From: Propionibacteriaceae bacterium
Lineage (GTDB): Bacteria; Actinomycetota; Actinomycetes; Propionibacteriales; Propionibacteriaceae
Reading direction: 5' to 3'
Length of the DNA stretch: 13,625 nt
Assembly (NCBI GenBank): GCA_031262845.1
Contig: JAISGZ010000252.1
Location: forward strand, 1-13,625
The position numbers and the translations under genes are program-made. A model generated the notes under the pieces. That model searched no databases, was not told the origin of the DNA, and saw nothing but the letters and a program-made list of their open reading frames with translations. Shown here piece by piece: positions 6,887 through 13,625 of this stretch. Positions within the stretch are counted from its first letter, which is position 1, and each line of letters opens with the position of its first letter.

Positions 6887-7444
6887 ATGGCCCGGGCCTT
6901 GATCGTGGTCGATGTCCAACGAGATTTTTGTGAAGGTGGAGCCTTGGCCGTGGCTGGTGGCGCCGCCGTCGCCGCGGCCATTGGTGACTATGCCGCGGCT
7001 CACGACTTTGATCTCGTCATCGCGACCCAAGATGCCCACGTCGACCCGGGTGATCATTTTGCGGCCGCCCCGGATTTCGTCGACTCGTGGCCACCCCACT
7101 GCGTGGTCGGTACGGACGGGCAGCAGTTCCACCCCAACCTGCGGCTCCCGCGGTTGGACGGAATCGTCCGCAAAGGGGCCCAGGCCGCGGCTTACTCCGG
7201 TTTCGAAGGCGTTGACGAGGCCGGTCGCAGTCTGACTGACTGTCTTCAGGCCCAGGCTGTGACCGAGGTCGACGTGGTCGGTATCGCCACCGATTACTGC
7301 GTCCGAGCGACCGCCCTCGACGCCGTCGCCGCCGGTTTCGCAACTCGCGTCCTGACCGATCTGACGGCCGCCGTCAACCCAGCCAACCTGCCCCAAGTCG
7401 TGGCCGAGTTGCGAGCCGCCGGCGTCACGGTCGAACCCAGCTGA
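6887..7444 (+). CDS. pncA: Nicotinamidase / pyrazinamidase (isochorismatase-like fold)
   Basis: 185 residues, the same size as Mycobacterium tuberculosis PncA (186). It hydrolyses nicotinamide to nicotinate and ammonia in the NAD salvage (Preiss-Handler) route in the cytoplasm, and this family also activates pyrazinamide. The catalytic triad is present as D9 (IVVDVQRDFCEGGAL), K96 (IVRKGAQ) and C138 (IATDYCVR); the metal ligands are D49, H51, H57 and H71 (TQDAHVDPGDHF, WPPHCV). The order and spacing match PncA almost residue for residue, including AYSGFEGVDE. The ATG at 6887 has GAAGGTGAGG six bases upstream; a longer open frame from 6794 adds 31 residues that fit no family and is rejected. 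It appears to be transcribed alone, with a 187-base gap to the next gene. Confidence 0.95.
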   Translation: MARALIVVDVQRDFCEGGALAVAGGAAVAAAIGDYAAAHDFDLVIATQDAHVDPGDHFAAAPDFVDSWPPHCVVGTDGQQFHPNLRLPRLDGIVRKGAQAAAYSGFEGVDEAGRSLTDCLQAQAVTEVDVVGIATDYCVRATALDAVAAGFATRVLTDLTAAVNPANLPQVVAELRAAGVTVEPS

Positions 7445-7631
7445 CGAGCGCCTACTGACGGCGAGACAGTGGCCGGCGAGCCAGGGACTAGCGTGAATGG
7501 CCTCTGGAATCGAATGACCTGGGGAATGAAGTTCGCTGTGATCAGAGTCCAGGTATCGGCAGCGAAGCCTGGCGCGTGACCAAACCGGCACGATTTTGGG
7601 CGGCCAGTTCTCAGTACACGAGGGTAAGACG

Positions 7632-8405
7632 ATGGCAACGGAACAGTTCATTAAGACGGGTCCGGCGGGACCGGGTGCCTTCGCTTATGAGGCGGCCGGA
7701 TTGGCCTGGCTAGCGGCGGCGGGGCCAGCACCTGTGGCGCCGGTCGTCACCGTGCTGAGCCAGGGCGAAGACCGGCTGGTGTTGGAACGGTTGGACGGCC
7801 CGCGGCCGGACCGGACGGCGGCTTACCAATTTGGGCAACGTCTGGCGCGGACCCACGACGCCGGGGCGGCCAGTTTCGGCGCCCGTCCGGCCGGTTGGAC
7901 CGGGCCGATGTATATCGGACAAGCCTCTTTGCCTACCGGGACAGCCCCCAGCTGGGGTCGTTTCTTCGCCGAACAGCGAATCTGGCCTTTCGCTCAGTTG
8001 GCCTTGCAACGAGGTTCCCTGTCGGTCGCGCAGTTGCGGCCGATTGAACAAGTGACCCAGCGGTTGGTCGCCGGTGATTTTGATGATGCCGCACCACCAG
8101 CCCGAATTCACGGTGATTTATGGGCTGGCAACGTGATTCCCGGACCGCTCGGCTTGACTCTGATCGATCCGGCGGCTCACGGTGGCCATCGCCTAACGGA
8201 TTTGGCCATGCTCGACTTATTCGATCAGTTCTGCCCGCCTCATCTGACTGATATCTACGCCGGTTACACCTCGGTCAGCCGCTGGTTGCCTGATGGGTGG
8301 CCGGCCTTGATCGGCTTGCATCAACTCCACCCGCTGTTGGTTCACGCGGTCTTGTTCGGCGCCGGTTATGGTGACCGGGCGGCGGCGGTCGCCCGCCGAT
8401 ATTGA
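7632..8405 (+). CDS. Fructosamine kinase family protein (FN3K-like)
   Basis: 257 residues, within the usual range of bacterial fructosamine/ketosamine-3-kinase family proteins. These protein-kinase-like enzymes phosphorylate sugar adducts on amines, which then fall apart, a deglycation repair. The N-terminal lobe is compact, with a possible ATP-binding Lys at K8 and E20 in FAYEAAGLAWL. The catalytic loop is IHGDLWAGNVI (H160, D162, N167), and the metal-binding loop is LIDPAAHGGHRLTDLAML (D179), both diagnostic of the family. The ATG at 7632 is preceded by GAGGG (7620-7624); an upstream TTG at 7596 in the same frame is less likely. Its stop codon lies inside the -35 element of the next operon's promoter. 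Actual substrate is not proven by sequence; an aminoglycoside phosphotransferase relative is the alternative but fits less well. Confidence 0.9.
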   Translation: MATEQFIKTGPAGPGAFAYEAAGLAWLAAAGPAPVAPVVTVLSQGEDRLVLERLDGPRPDRTAAYQFGQRLARTHDAGAASFGARPAGWTGPMYIGQASLPTGTAPSWGRFFAEQRIWPFAQLALQRGSLSVAQLRPIEQVTQRLVAGDFDDAAPPARIHGDLWAGNVIPGPLGLTLIDPAAHGGHRLTDLAMLDLFDQFCPPHLTDIYAGYTSVSRWLPDGWPALIGLHQLHPLLVHAVLFGAGYGDRAAAVARRY

Positions 8406-8429
8406 CCGGAACCGGAGTCCTCCTATGGT
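8402..8429 (+). promoter_or_regulatory. Candidate sigma-70-type promoter of the ABC operon
   Basis: TTGACC (8402-8407) matches five of six -35 consensus bases and is followed after 16 bases by TATGGT (8424-8429), which matches four of six -10 bases. The expected start point, around 8436, falls in the middle of the palindrome at 8429-8446. The -35 box overlaps the stop codon of the fructosamine kinase gene (8403-8405). Identified by eye only. Confidence 0.5.
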
Positions 8430-8446
8430 AATGTGATATCACATTA
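8429..8446. promoter_or_regulatory. 18-bp perfect palindrome, likely operator of the ABC operon
   Basis: TAATGTGATATCACATTA is its own reverse complement over all 18 bases. It sits on the predicted transcription start of the ABC operon and five bases before the ribosome binding site of the first ORF, the place where a dimeric repressor would block RNA polymerase. The ATGT...ACAT halves recall PadR-type operators (usually with eight central bases, here six), and GntR or other winged-helix repressors are also possible; CRP is unlikely because the TGTGA and TCACA halves are only two bases apart. No regulator gene is in the window. Confidence 0.7.
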
Positions 8447-8467
8447 TTTCGAGGGCGGGGTTCGGCT

Positions 8468-8590
8468 GTGACTAGCGGTTTGGAAGTCTCTTCCGGGGCC
8501 GGTCCGTGGCACCAGTCAATTGTCAGAGCCACCGTCTACAGTTGGCGCAACGTTGAAAACCGATTGTTGCCCACGGGTGAGGAGAACTGA
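8468..8590 (+). CDS. Small ORF (40 residues) leading the ABC transporter operon
   Basis: A GTG-started frame of 40 codons, starting GLEVSSGAGPWHQSIVRATV after the first three residues and ending NRLLPTGEEN. Support: GAGGGCGGGG (8451-8460) lies seven bases before the GTG; the stop TGA (8588-8590) overlaps the ATG of the ATPase gene as TGATG; and the frame fills the whole leader from operator to ATPase. It has no signal peptide or membrane segment and matches no family I know. It could be a real small protein, a leader peptide that couples translation of the ATPase, or a remnant of a longer gene. Codon use is not clearly different from its neighbours. Conservation in relatives would decide. Confidence 0.5.
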   Translation: MTSGLEVSSGAGPWHQSIVRATVYSWRNVENRLLPTGEEN

Positions 8591-9564
8591 TGGCGTCGCC
8601 TAATGCCAGCCAACCGGTGACCGGTGGGCCACCCCCGATCGACGCCTCGGCTACGGCTCCGACCGTCGTGGTCGACCAGTTCCGGATGGACTTTGGCGAC
8701 CGGACGGTCATCCGGGATTTGTCCTTCACGGTCGAACGTGGCGAAACCTTCGGCTTTCTCGGGGCCAATGGCTCCGGGAAAACCACCACGCTGCGAGCCT
8801 TGCTAGGAATCTACGAACCGACGGCCGGGCGTTTGTTGGTTGACGGTCAGCGCTTCAACCCGAGCCGAAGCCAATTACTCGGGTATCTGCCGGAAGAGCG
8901 CGGACTTTATAAGAAAGAGCCCGTGATCGATGTCATGGTCTATTTCGGGCGGCTCAAAGGCCTGTCGGCGGCCGCCGCTCGGCAGTGGTCGATGAGTTAC
9001 TTGGAAAGGGTCGGCCTGGCCGACCAAGCCAAGCTCCGGGTCGATAAGTGTTCCGGTGGGCAACAACAAAAAATCCAACTCGGCGTGACGATTATGAACC
9101 AGCCCGAGTTGTTGATTCTCGACGAGCCGACCAAGGGCTTTGACCCAGTCAACCGGCGGTTGTTGATGGACATCATCGGCGAGCAGCGTCAAGCCGGCGC
9201 CACGATCATCTTGGTGACCCATCAGATGGAGGAAGTCGAGCGCCTGTGTGACCGTGTGCTCTTGCTGAAAGACGGTTTGGCGAGGGCTTACGGTTCGGTG
9301 ACCGAGGTCCAAGAGGCCTTCGGCGGGACAACGGTCAAAGTCGCCCACCGGGCGCCCTTGCCGGCTTCGCCCGATTATCGCCTGGTGGCCGCAGAGGGGG
9401 ACACTTACAGCGAATTGGCGCTCAACCCCGGCGCTGACCCGGCAAGGGTGTTGGCCCGGCTGGTCGAAGAGGGGGTCGGCGTCTCCAGTTTCACGCCTTC
9501 CCGCCGCTCCATGGATTCGATTTTCGTCGAGATTTACGGCGCTGCCGCCGCTCAGGAGGACTGA
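8590..9564 (+). CDS. ABC transporter ATP-binding protein, NatA-like
   Basis: 324 residues, the motor subunit of an ABC-2 type exporter on the cytoplasmic face of the membrane. It has Walker A GANGSGKTT (58-66), Walker B LLILDEP with catalytic E179, and the switch histidine H211 (LVTHQMEEVERL). The signature reads CSGGQQQK (154-161) with Cys in place of the usual Leu. The stretch GYLPEERGLYKKEPVID (98-114) is typical of the NatA/YhaQ group, and residues about 235-324 form the C-terminal accessory domain of this group (ending SIFVEIYG). An unusual 25-residue Ser/Pro/Ala-rich extension precedes the ABC domain. GAGGAG (8579-8584) supports the ATG at 8590. It overlaps the 40-residue ORF before it and the permease after it. 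Substrate unknown: sodium, drug or lipid export are all used by relatives. Confidence 0.95.
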   Translation: MASPNASQPVTGGPPPIDASATAPTVVVDQFRMDFGDRTVIRDLSFTVERGETFGFLGANGSGKTTTLRALLGIYEPTAGRLLVDGQRFNPSRSQLLGYLPEERGLYKKEPVIDVMVYFGRLKGLSAAAARQWSMSYLERVGLADQAKLRVDKCSGGQQQKIQLGVTIMNQPELLILDEPTKGFDPVNRRLLMDIIGEQRQAGATIILVTHQMEEVERLCDRVLLLKDGLARAYGSVTEVQEAFGGTTVKVAHRAPLPASPDYRLVAAEGDTYSELALNPGADPARVLARLVEEGVGVSSFTPSRRSMDSIFVEIYGAAAAQED

Positions 9565-10799
9565 TGTTGAACCAAGCCGAAGCGACCAATGAGCGCGGTA
9601 ATTTCTGGACCGCCGTCAGTTTCGAAGTCCGTCGAACCTTACGGCGGCCGGGTTTTTGGTTGGGGACGCTGCTGATCCCGCTCGTCATCGTGGTCGCCGT
9701 TTGGGCCCAGTCGGCCTCGATGGAGACGGCCAATACCCGGTCGGATGGCCAGAGCCAAGCCAGCTTTGACTTCGAGTACGTCGATGATTCCGGTTGGCTC
9801 GACCCGGAACTGATGGCCAGTGCCGGTGGGACGGAGATCACGGACCCAGCCCAGGGGGTAGCGGCCGTTCAAGCCGGCCAGATCGACGCCTTCTTCGAAT
9901 ATCCGGCGGATCTGACCACTGCCCCGATTCTGATCGCCGGGCAGGACGTTGGGGTTTTTGAGTCCGAGCGTTACGCCAGTGTCGCCCAGAACCTGCTCGA
10001 TCTCAGTTTGGCGGCTGAAGTCGGTAACCCGGAACTCGTCCAGTTGCTTGTCAACAGCGCCCAGACGGAGACGACAACCTACCGTGACGGTGTTGTCTCG
10101 GGTGGTGTCGGTGAGATGGTCGTGCTGTTGTTGCTGGCGGCCGTCTTCCTGCTGCCGATTTTGTTGTTGAGCAATCAGATGGTGACGACTTTCCTTGACG
10201 AGAAGGAAAACCGGGTCGCGGAAATGCTGTTGACCAGCGTCAAGCCCGTCACCTTGGTGCTGAGCAAGCTGGTCAGCCTGATCGTCCTCGGGGTTATTCA
10301 GATGGTCATCTTGCTCGTGCCGACGCTTGTTGTCCTGACCCAAACCGACACGCTCAATATTGACCTGGGTGGCGCCGCCCTGGATTGGCCGCGCATCAGC
10401 GTCGGGCTCGTGATCGCTCTCAGCGGCTTGCTGTTCTATACGACGTCGGTCATGTTGGTCGGCTTGATAGCGCCCACAATTAAGGATGCGTCGCCGCTTT
10501 TGACGCCCGTTCTCTTGGTCACGATCATCCCGATCTACATCGCCTTACTGATGATGTCGTCGCCCGATTCGCCGATTGTCCAGGTGTCAACGTTCTTCCC
10601 CTGGACGGCCGCTCTGACCGCTCTGATTCGGAACGCTTTCGACAACCTGCCGCTGTGGCAGGGGATTGTCGTGATCGTCGAATTGTGGGTCGTGACGGCC
10701 GCCCTGATCGCGCTCGGCGCCCGGATCGCCCGGGCCGGTTTGCTGTCCTACAGCCAGCGGCTGAACCTGAAACGGGTGCTCCAGCGGCCCCGGGTCTGA
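9564..10799 (+). CDS. ABC-2 type transporter permease, NatB-like
   Basis: 411 residues, the membrane partner of the preceding ATPase; its ATG (9564-9566) overlaps the ATPase stop (9562-9564), so the two are co-translated. Topology follows the NatB/ABC2_membrane_3 pattern: TM1 at about 31-48, a large extracytoplasmic domain (about 49-183, with soluble acidic segments), then a membrane block with helices near 184-206, 231-259, 278-300, 312-332 and 365-386, plus a shorter hydrophobic stretch near 344-356. The family motif FLDEKENRVAEMLLTSVKP (210-228) is present after the second helix. The protein ends in a basic cytoplasmic tail (RLNLKRVLQRPRV). Two copies of ATPase and permease would make the transporter. 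The substrate is not predictable from sequence. Confidence 0.93.
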   Translation: MLNQAEATNERGNFWTAVSFEVRRTLRRPGFWLGTLLIPLVIVVAVWAQSASMETANTRSDGQSQASFDFEYVDDSGWLDPELMASAGGTEITDPAQGVAAVQAGQIDAFFEYPADLTTAPILIAGQDVGVFESERYASVAQNLLDLSLAAEVGNPELVQLLVNSAQTETTTYRDGVVSGGVGEMVVLLLLAAVFLLPILLLSNQMVTTFLDEKENRVAEMLLTSVKPVTLVLSKLVSLIVLGVIQMVILLVPTLVVLTQTDTLNIDLGGAALDWPRISVGLVIALSGLLFYTTSVMLVGLIAPTIKDASPLLTPVLLVTIIPIYIALLMMSSPDSPIVQVSTFFPWTAALTALIRNAFDNLPLWQGIVVIVELWVVTAALIALGARIARAGLLSYSQRLNLKRVLQRPRV

Positions 10800-10898
10800 A
10801 CTCGGCTCAGGACCGCACGAGTCGTTGGATTACGGTGAGGTCACGGCAGTCGTGGTGAATTTGTCACGGGCTCGGAAATGCCGTTAGGGTGCGGCTCA

Positions 10899-10934
10899 GG
10901 TTTCCTCAACCAGTTTGGTTTCCTCAACCAGTTT
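10899..10934. repeat. Perfect 18-bp tandem duplication upstream of the large surface protein
   Basis: GGTTTCCTCAACCAGTTT occurs twice head to tail (10899-10916 and 10917-10934) without a mismatch. It lies 52 bases before the start codon of the large membrane/RHS-type gene, in an AT-richer patch probably containing the promoter. The junction also makes a small dyad, AACCA-GTT-TGGTT (10908-10920). It may be a duplicated regulator site or a slippage product able to change promoter spacing. Confidence 0.8.
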
Positions 10935-10944
10935 TCCGCCCTTT

Positions 10945-10962
10945 TAACAGCGTTTTCTGTTA
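10945..10962. promoter_or_regulatory. Small inverted repeat in the leader of the large surface protein gene
   Basis: TAACAG (10945-10950) and CTGTTA (10957-10962) are inverted repeats separated by CGTTTT. It lies ten bases before the ribosome binding site GGGAG (10973-10977). It may be an operator or an RNA hairpin in the leader; six-bp arms are short, so chance is possible. Confidence 0.35.
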
Positions 10963-10985
10963 CCTGATTATCGGGAGTGACTGTG

Positions 10986-13625
10986 ATGAGTCGCCGTGTC
11001 TTTGTTCGAGTGTGGTTGGTTTTGCGGGCGGTGTTGGCCGCAGGGCTGGGCGTCCTCATCGGAACCGTCCAAGCGCCGCGGCTAGCGGCGGCGATTGCGG
11101 CCGCTGACGTTTGGGCGGCGGTTGTCAGCCTATTGGTCGCGCTGGCGGCAGGGCTCGGCATCGCCGGTTTGTTGACCTGGCTGGCGACCGATGTCGCCCG
11201 CGGTTGGCGGCCGACGGCGCCGGCTGGGCTGGTGGCGCGAGGTTGGCGGGCGCGGTTGGCCGTAGCTGCCCGCACGGTCGGCTGGTGGCTCCTGATGTGT
11301 CTCGGTTTAGCGGTCGTGTCGGGCTTGTTGGCGGTGGTGATCATGGTCACGGTCGGCCGGGGTCACGATTTGGAGTTCGTCCGGCGACTGGTTGATGTGG
11401 TCGTCGTGGTGTTGGCTTTGGCGGCCTCGCCAGTGGCGTTTGCCGGCGTGGTTTTGGGCTTGATCGGGGTGACACCGGTCAGCCGGGCTGGACGGGCTCA
11501 GATTCAGCGGGTGTACGCGCCGGTGGCGTTGGTTCTCGTAGTGGCGGCGGTCGTCGGTTTCGGGGCTTGGGCAGCTCTCGGGAACCTGGCCGGTCCGGTT
11601 GGGGCGGCCTTGCGGTTGGCTTTAGTGGTGGCGGTGGGAGCGGTGGCTCAGGTGGTGGCGGTGCGGCAGGTCGTGGCGCGTCCGCCGATCCTCGGTGACA
11701 GTCGCGGTGGCTGGGGCGTTCGGACCGAGCGACGCCCGCGAGTGGCTGGGCGACGTTGGTCGCGGGGGCCGCTGATCGGGGTGGCGACGGCGATCGGGTT
11801 GGCCGTGGTGGCCGGTGTCAGTCCGACGGTGTCACGGGCGGCGCCGGTGGCGTCAGTGCCGGAGACGGTGGCGACTGAGGCGCCCGTGTCCTTGGGTGAG
11901 CCGACCACGACCGTGCCGGCTCCAACCCCGACGGTGACGCCAACCGCGCTCCGTGATCCGCAGCCGTATTACGAAACCACCGAGGCGCCGGGCAAGGTCG
12001 CAGAAGTTGGCGATGGCTGGGTGACCTATCAAACTGGTGAACGGAGTTTTAAGACCGTCATCGGTGGTGTCGCCCGGACCTATGTTGATGAGGCGGGGAA
12101 AGTCCAGGCGGTGGATGATGATCTGGTGCCGGCGGCCGGGTCGGGTGTGTTCGTCAACGCGGCGAATGATTTTGCGGTTGAAATTCCGGCCGTGATAGCG
12201 GACGGGGCGGGCGTGACGTTCGCCAAAGATGGTTATCAGATGACGGTCGCGCCGGTCGGTGGGGATTATTCGCGGCCAGTCGCGAAAGCGAACGCGGTTT
12301 TGTTCAACGACGTCTTCCCGGGAGTCGACGTTCAGTACACGGTGGTGGGCCAGGTCGTGAAAGAGGACATCGTTCTCAACCGGGTGGTCGACCAGTCGTC
12401 TTTCCAATCCCAGGTGTCGGTGACCGAGGATTTGGCGGTCGGCTGGGAGTTTGGTGCGCTGTCGGCTCGAGCCACGGTCGGGCGAGGTGAGATTGAGGCC
12501 GGCGACGTGGTGTTTACGCTGTCGGCGCCAGCTTTGTTCGATGCCGCCGGGTCGTTTTCGGACGCCATAACCTTGACCGCCGACGGGTCAGGCCGGTCGT
12601 CGTTGGTGACGATCACGCCGTCGCCGGAGTGGTTGCAGGCATCGGAGCGGGTGTATCCGGTCCGAATCGATCCGACGGTTGATCTCGCCCCGGGCGCTGT
12701 GACCTTGGTCGGGGTTGAACAAGGAGCCCCGGATATGCGGATTGGCGATAATGGCTATCCCTATTCCGGTTATGACGATGGTGTCGTCAGCGGCAATATT
12801 CGGTTGTATAACACGGCCCATCTGATGACCCGGACCTACGCCGCGATCAATTACGACTTTTCGAATATCATGCGCGAAGGCCGGATTGATTCGGCGTCTT
12901 TCCAATTGCACCATTACACGAATTGGGGTGCGTCGGCCCGGTCGCCGATCACGGCCGCGACCTTCGGTTTATATACCGTCGATCAAGCCTGGGATCCGGC
13001 CACGATCACATGGAATAACCAGCTGTTCCATTCCCATACCTATCTCGGACAGACGGCGGCGGTGGCCAGCCGGGGTGGCGGCTACTTAGCGTGGGATGTC
13101 CGGGAGTTGGTGAACAACTGGGTTCAGGGAATTGGCGACAACAACGGCTTCGTGGTGAAAGCGACGGATGAGCGTTGGATGCAGGCCGAGGTGTTTTCGA
13201 ATAAGAGTTCAGCTAACCCGCCGAAGTTGGAGATTGACTGGTCAATTCCGGATCCGGTCGATCTGGCGTGGCCATTGGCCGATGTCACGGTTAATGCCCG
13301 GCCGGTGACGGATAAGTCGATTGACGGCAAGCTGACGTTTGGGTCAGTTTTTGCCGATGGTATGGCCCAGCCGGACTCGTACGTGAACTTTCAGCTGGAG
13401 CCGTCCGATGACCCGGCCTGGTCTGGTGTCATGCAGGCGTCGCGGTCGTATCGCTTCCCCAATACGTCGGAATGGGATACCGAATGGCCCCCGTCGGTGA
13501 CAAAATACGCCGATAAGTTGTCGAACTGGCAGTCGGGACTATATGGACCACTGGGTTTTGACCAGGAGTATTGGTTTACGGCCAAGGCTTTTGCGGGTGT
13601 TGACCAGTCGCCGGAGAAAACCTCT
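10986..13625 (+). CDS. Large DNRLRE-type surface protein with polytopic membrane N-terminus (3' end outside window; probable RHS/polymorphic-toxin front)
   Basis: An uninterrupted frame of 880 codons that runs off the window. GGGAG (10973-10977) precedes the ATG at 10986; a GTG at 10983 is an alternative. Residues 1-230 hold about six hydrophobic helices (near 8-28, 42-67, 98-122, 136-162, 178-198, 206-228). A seventh, at 261-280, follows a basic segment (RRPRVAGRRWSRG) and ends SRAAPVAS, like a signal peptide. Then come a Thr/Pro linker (295-322) and beta-rich domains (330-570). A DNRLRE domain lies at about 583-752, with MRIGDNGYPYSGYDDG, TRTYAAINYD, ATITWNNQ, LAWDVRELVNNWVQG and PKLEIDW. 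An Ig-like module (780-880) follows. In known actinobacterial proteins this order precedes RHS/YD repeats and a variable toxin tip, but none of that is in view. The fused multi-helix domain is unusual. An internal GTG at 11742 could start a conventional secreted form, but no good ribosome site precedes it. Confidence 0.85.
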   Translation, partial: MSRRVFVRVWLVLRAVLAAGLGVLIGTVQAPRLAAAIAAADVWAAVVSLLVALAAGLGIAGLLTWLATDVARGWRPTAPAGLVARGWRARLAVAARTVGWWLLMCLGLAVVSGLLAVVIMVTVGRGHDLEFVRRLVDVVVVVLALAASPVAFAGVVLGLIGVTPVSRAGRAQIQRVYAPVALVLVVAAVVGFGAWAALGNLAGPVGAALRLALVVAVGAVAQVVAVRQVVARPPILGDSRGGWGVRTERRPRVAGRRWSRGPLIGVATAIGLAVVAGVSPTVSRAAPVASVPETVATEAPVSLGEPTTTVPAPTPTVTPTALRDPQPYYETTEAPGKVAEVGDGWVTYQTGERSFKTVIGGVARTYVDEAGKVQAVDDDLVPAAGSGVFVNAANDFAVEIPAVIADGAGVTFAKDGYQMTVAPVGGDYSRPVAKANAVLFNDVFPGVDVQYTVVGQVVKEDIVLNRVVDQSSFQSQVSVTEDLAVGWEFGALSARATVGRGEIEAGDVVFTLSAPALFDAAGSFSDAITLTADGSGRSSLVTITPSPEWLQASERVYPVRIDPTVDLAPGAVTLVGVEQGAPDMRIGDNGYPYSGYDDGVVSGNIRLYNTAHLMTRTYAAINYDFSNIMREGRIDSASFQLHHYTNWGASARSPITAATFGLYTVDQAWDPATITWNNQLFHSHTYLGQTAAVASRGGGYLAWDVRELVNNWVQGIGDNNGFVVKATDERWMQAEVFSNKSSANPPKLEIDWSIPDPVDLAWPLADVTVNARPVTDKSIDGKLTFGSVFADGMAQPDSYVNFQLEPSDDPAWSGVMQASRSYRFPNTSEWDTEWPPSVTKYADKLSNWQSGLYGPLGFDQEYWFTAKAFAGVDQSPEKTS

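Noticed and set aside
6725..7651. Minus-strand open frame of 308 residues opposite pncA
   Set aside because: PncA on the + strand has a complete set of catalytic and metal residues; the opposite frame has no recognisable domain.
8429..8446. CRP/FNR binding site
   Set aside because: The TGTGA and TCACA halves are separated by two bases, whereas CRP needs six, so another dimeric regulator is more likely.
9639..10343. Minus-strand open frame of 234 residues opposite the permease
   Set aside because: Gln/His/Asp-rich shadow frame; the permease on the + strand is a clear family member.
11853..12407. Minus-strand open frame of 184 residues
   Set aside because: It lies wholly opposite the continuous DNRLRE-type gene, is Arg/His-rich as expected of an antisense shadow in GC-rich DNA, and has no domain.

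Overview
The window reads as a stretch of a fairly GC-rich Gram-positive actinobacterial chromosome. The evidence is a NarL-type two-component pair with ATGA overlap, a nicotinamidase very close in layout to mycobacterial PncA, a fructosamine-kinase-family protein, GC-rich codons and strong purine-rich ribosome binding sites, plus two very large cell-surface or secreted proteins of actinobacterial style (a CSLREA-type beta-helix protein and the front of a DNRLRE/RHS-type protein). I cannot name the genus; something near the Propionibacteriaceae is only a guess. No insertion sequence, integrase, tRNA, rRNA or CRISPR array is visible.

Layout. 1-1052 (+): the 3' end of a sensor histidine kinase overlapping a LuxR/NarL-type response regulator. 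1053-1228: a long inverted repeat and a strong minus-strand terminator. 1229-1687 (-): a small secreted proline-rich protein with a hydrophobic helix and four C-terminal cysteines. 1688-2092: a divergent control region. 2093-6655 (+): a secreted parallel beta-helix protein of about 1,520 residues, built in part from a striking 59-residue tandem unit with tryptophan and phenylalanine at fixed places. 6656-6886: a gap carrying a pair of 29-bp direct repeats. 6887-7444 (+): nicotinamidase. 7632-8405 (+): fructosamine-kinase-family protein. 8402-8446: a promoter whose predicted start point lies inside an 18-bp perfect palindrome. 8468-10799 (+): a tightly overlapped three-ORF operon (a 40-residue small ORF, an ABC ATPase, an ABC-2 permease of NatA/NatB type). 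10800-10985: a gap with a perfect 18-bp tandem duplication and a small dyad. 10986-13625 (+, runs off the end): a large protein that starts with about seven hydrophobic segments and continues into a secreted DNRLRE-type module, probably the front of an RHS/polymorphic-toxin-like surface protein.

How the parts may work together. Two units are clear operons: the kinase-regulator pair, and the small ORF-ATPase-permease set, which probably answers to a dimeric repressor at the palindrome (the repressor gene is not in the window). The small secreted protein and the giant beta-helix protein are divergently transcribed from one 405-bp region and are both exported, so a shared role at the cell surface is possible but unproven. 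PncA and the fructosamine kinase look like ordinary housekeeping or repair genes between the two surface loci. The points most worth a second look are the aromatic-ladder beta-helix, the polytopic membrane domain fused in frame to an RHS/DNRLRE protein, and the palindrome plus small ORF that lead the ABC operon.
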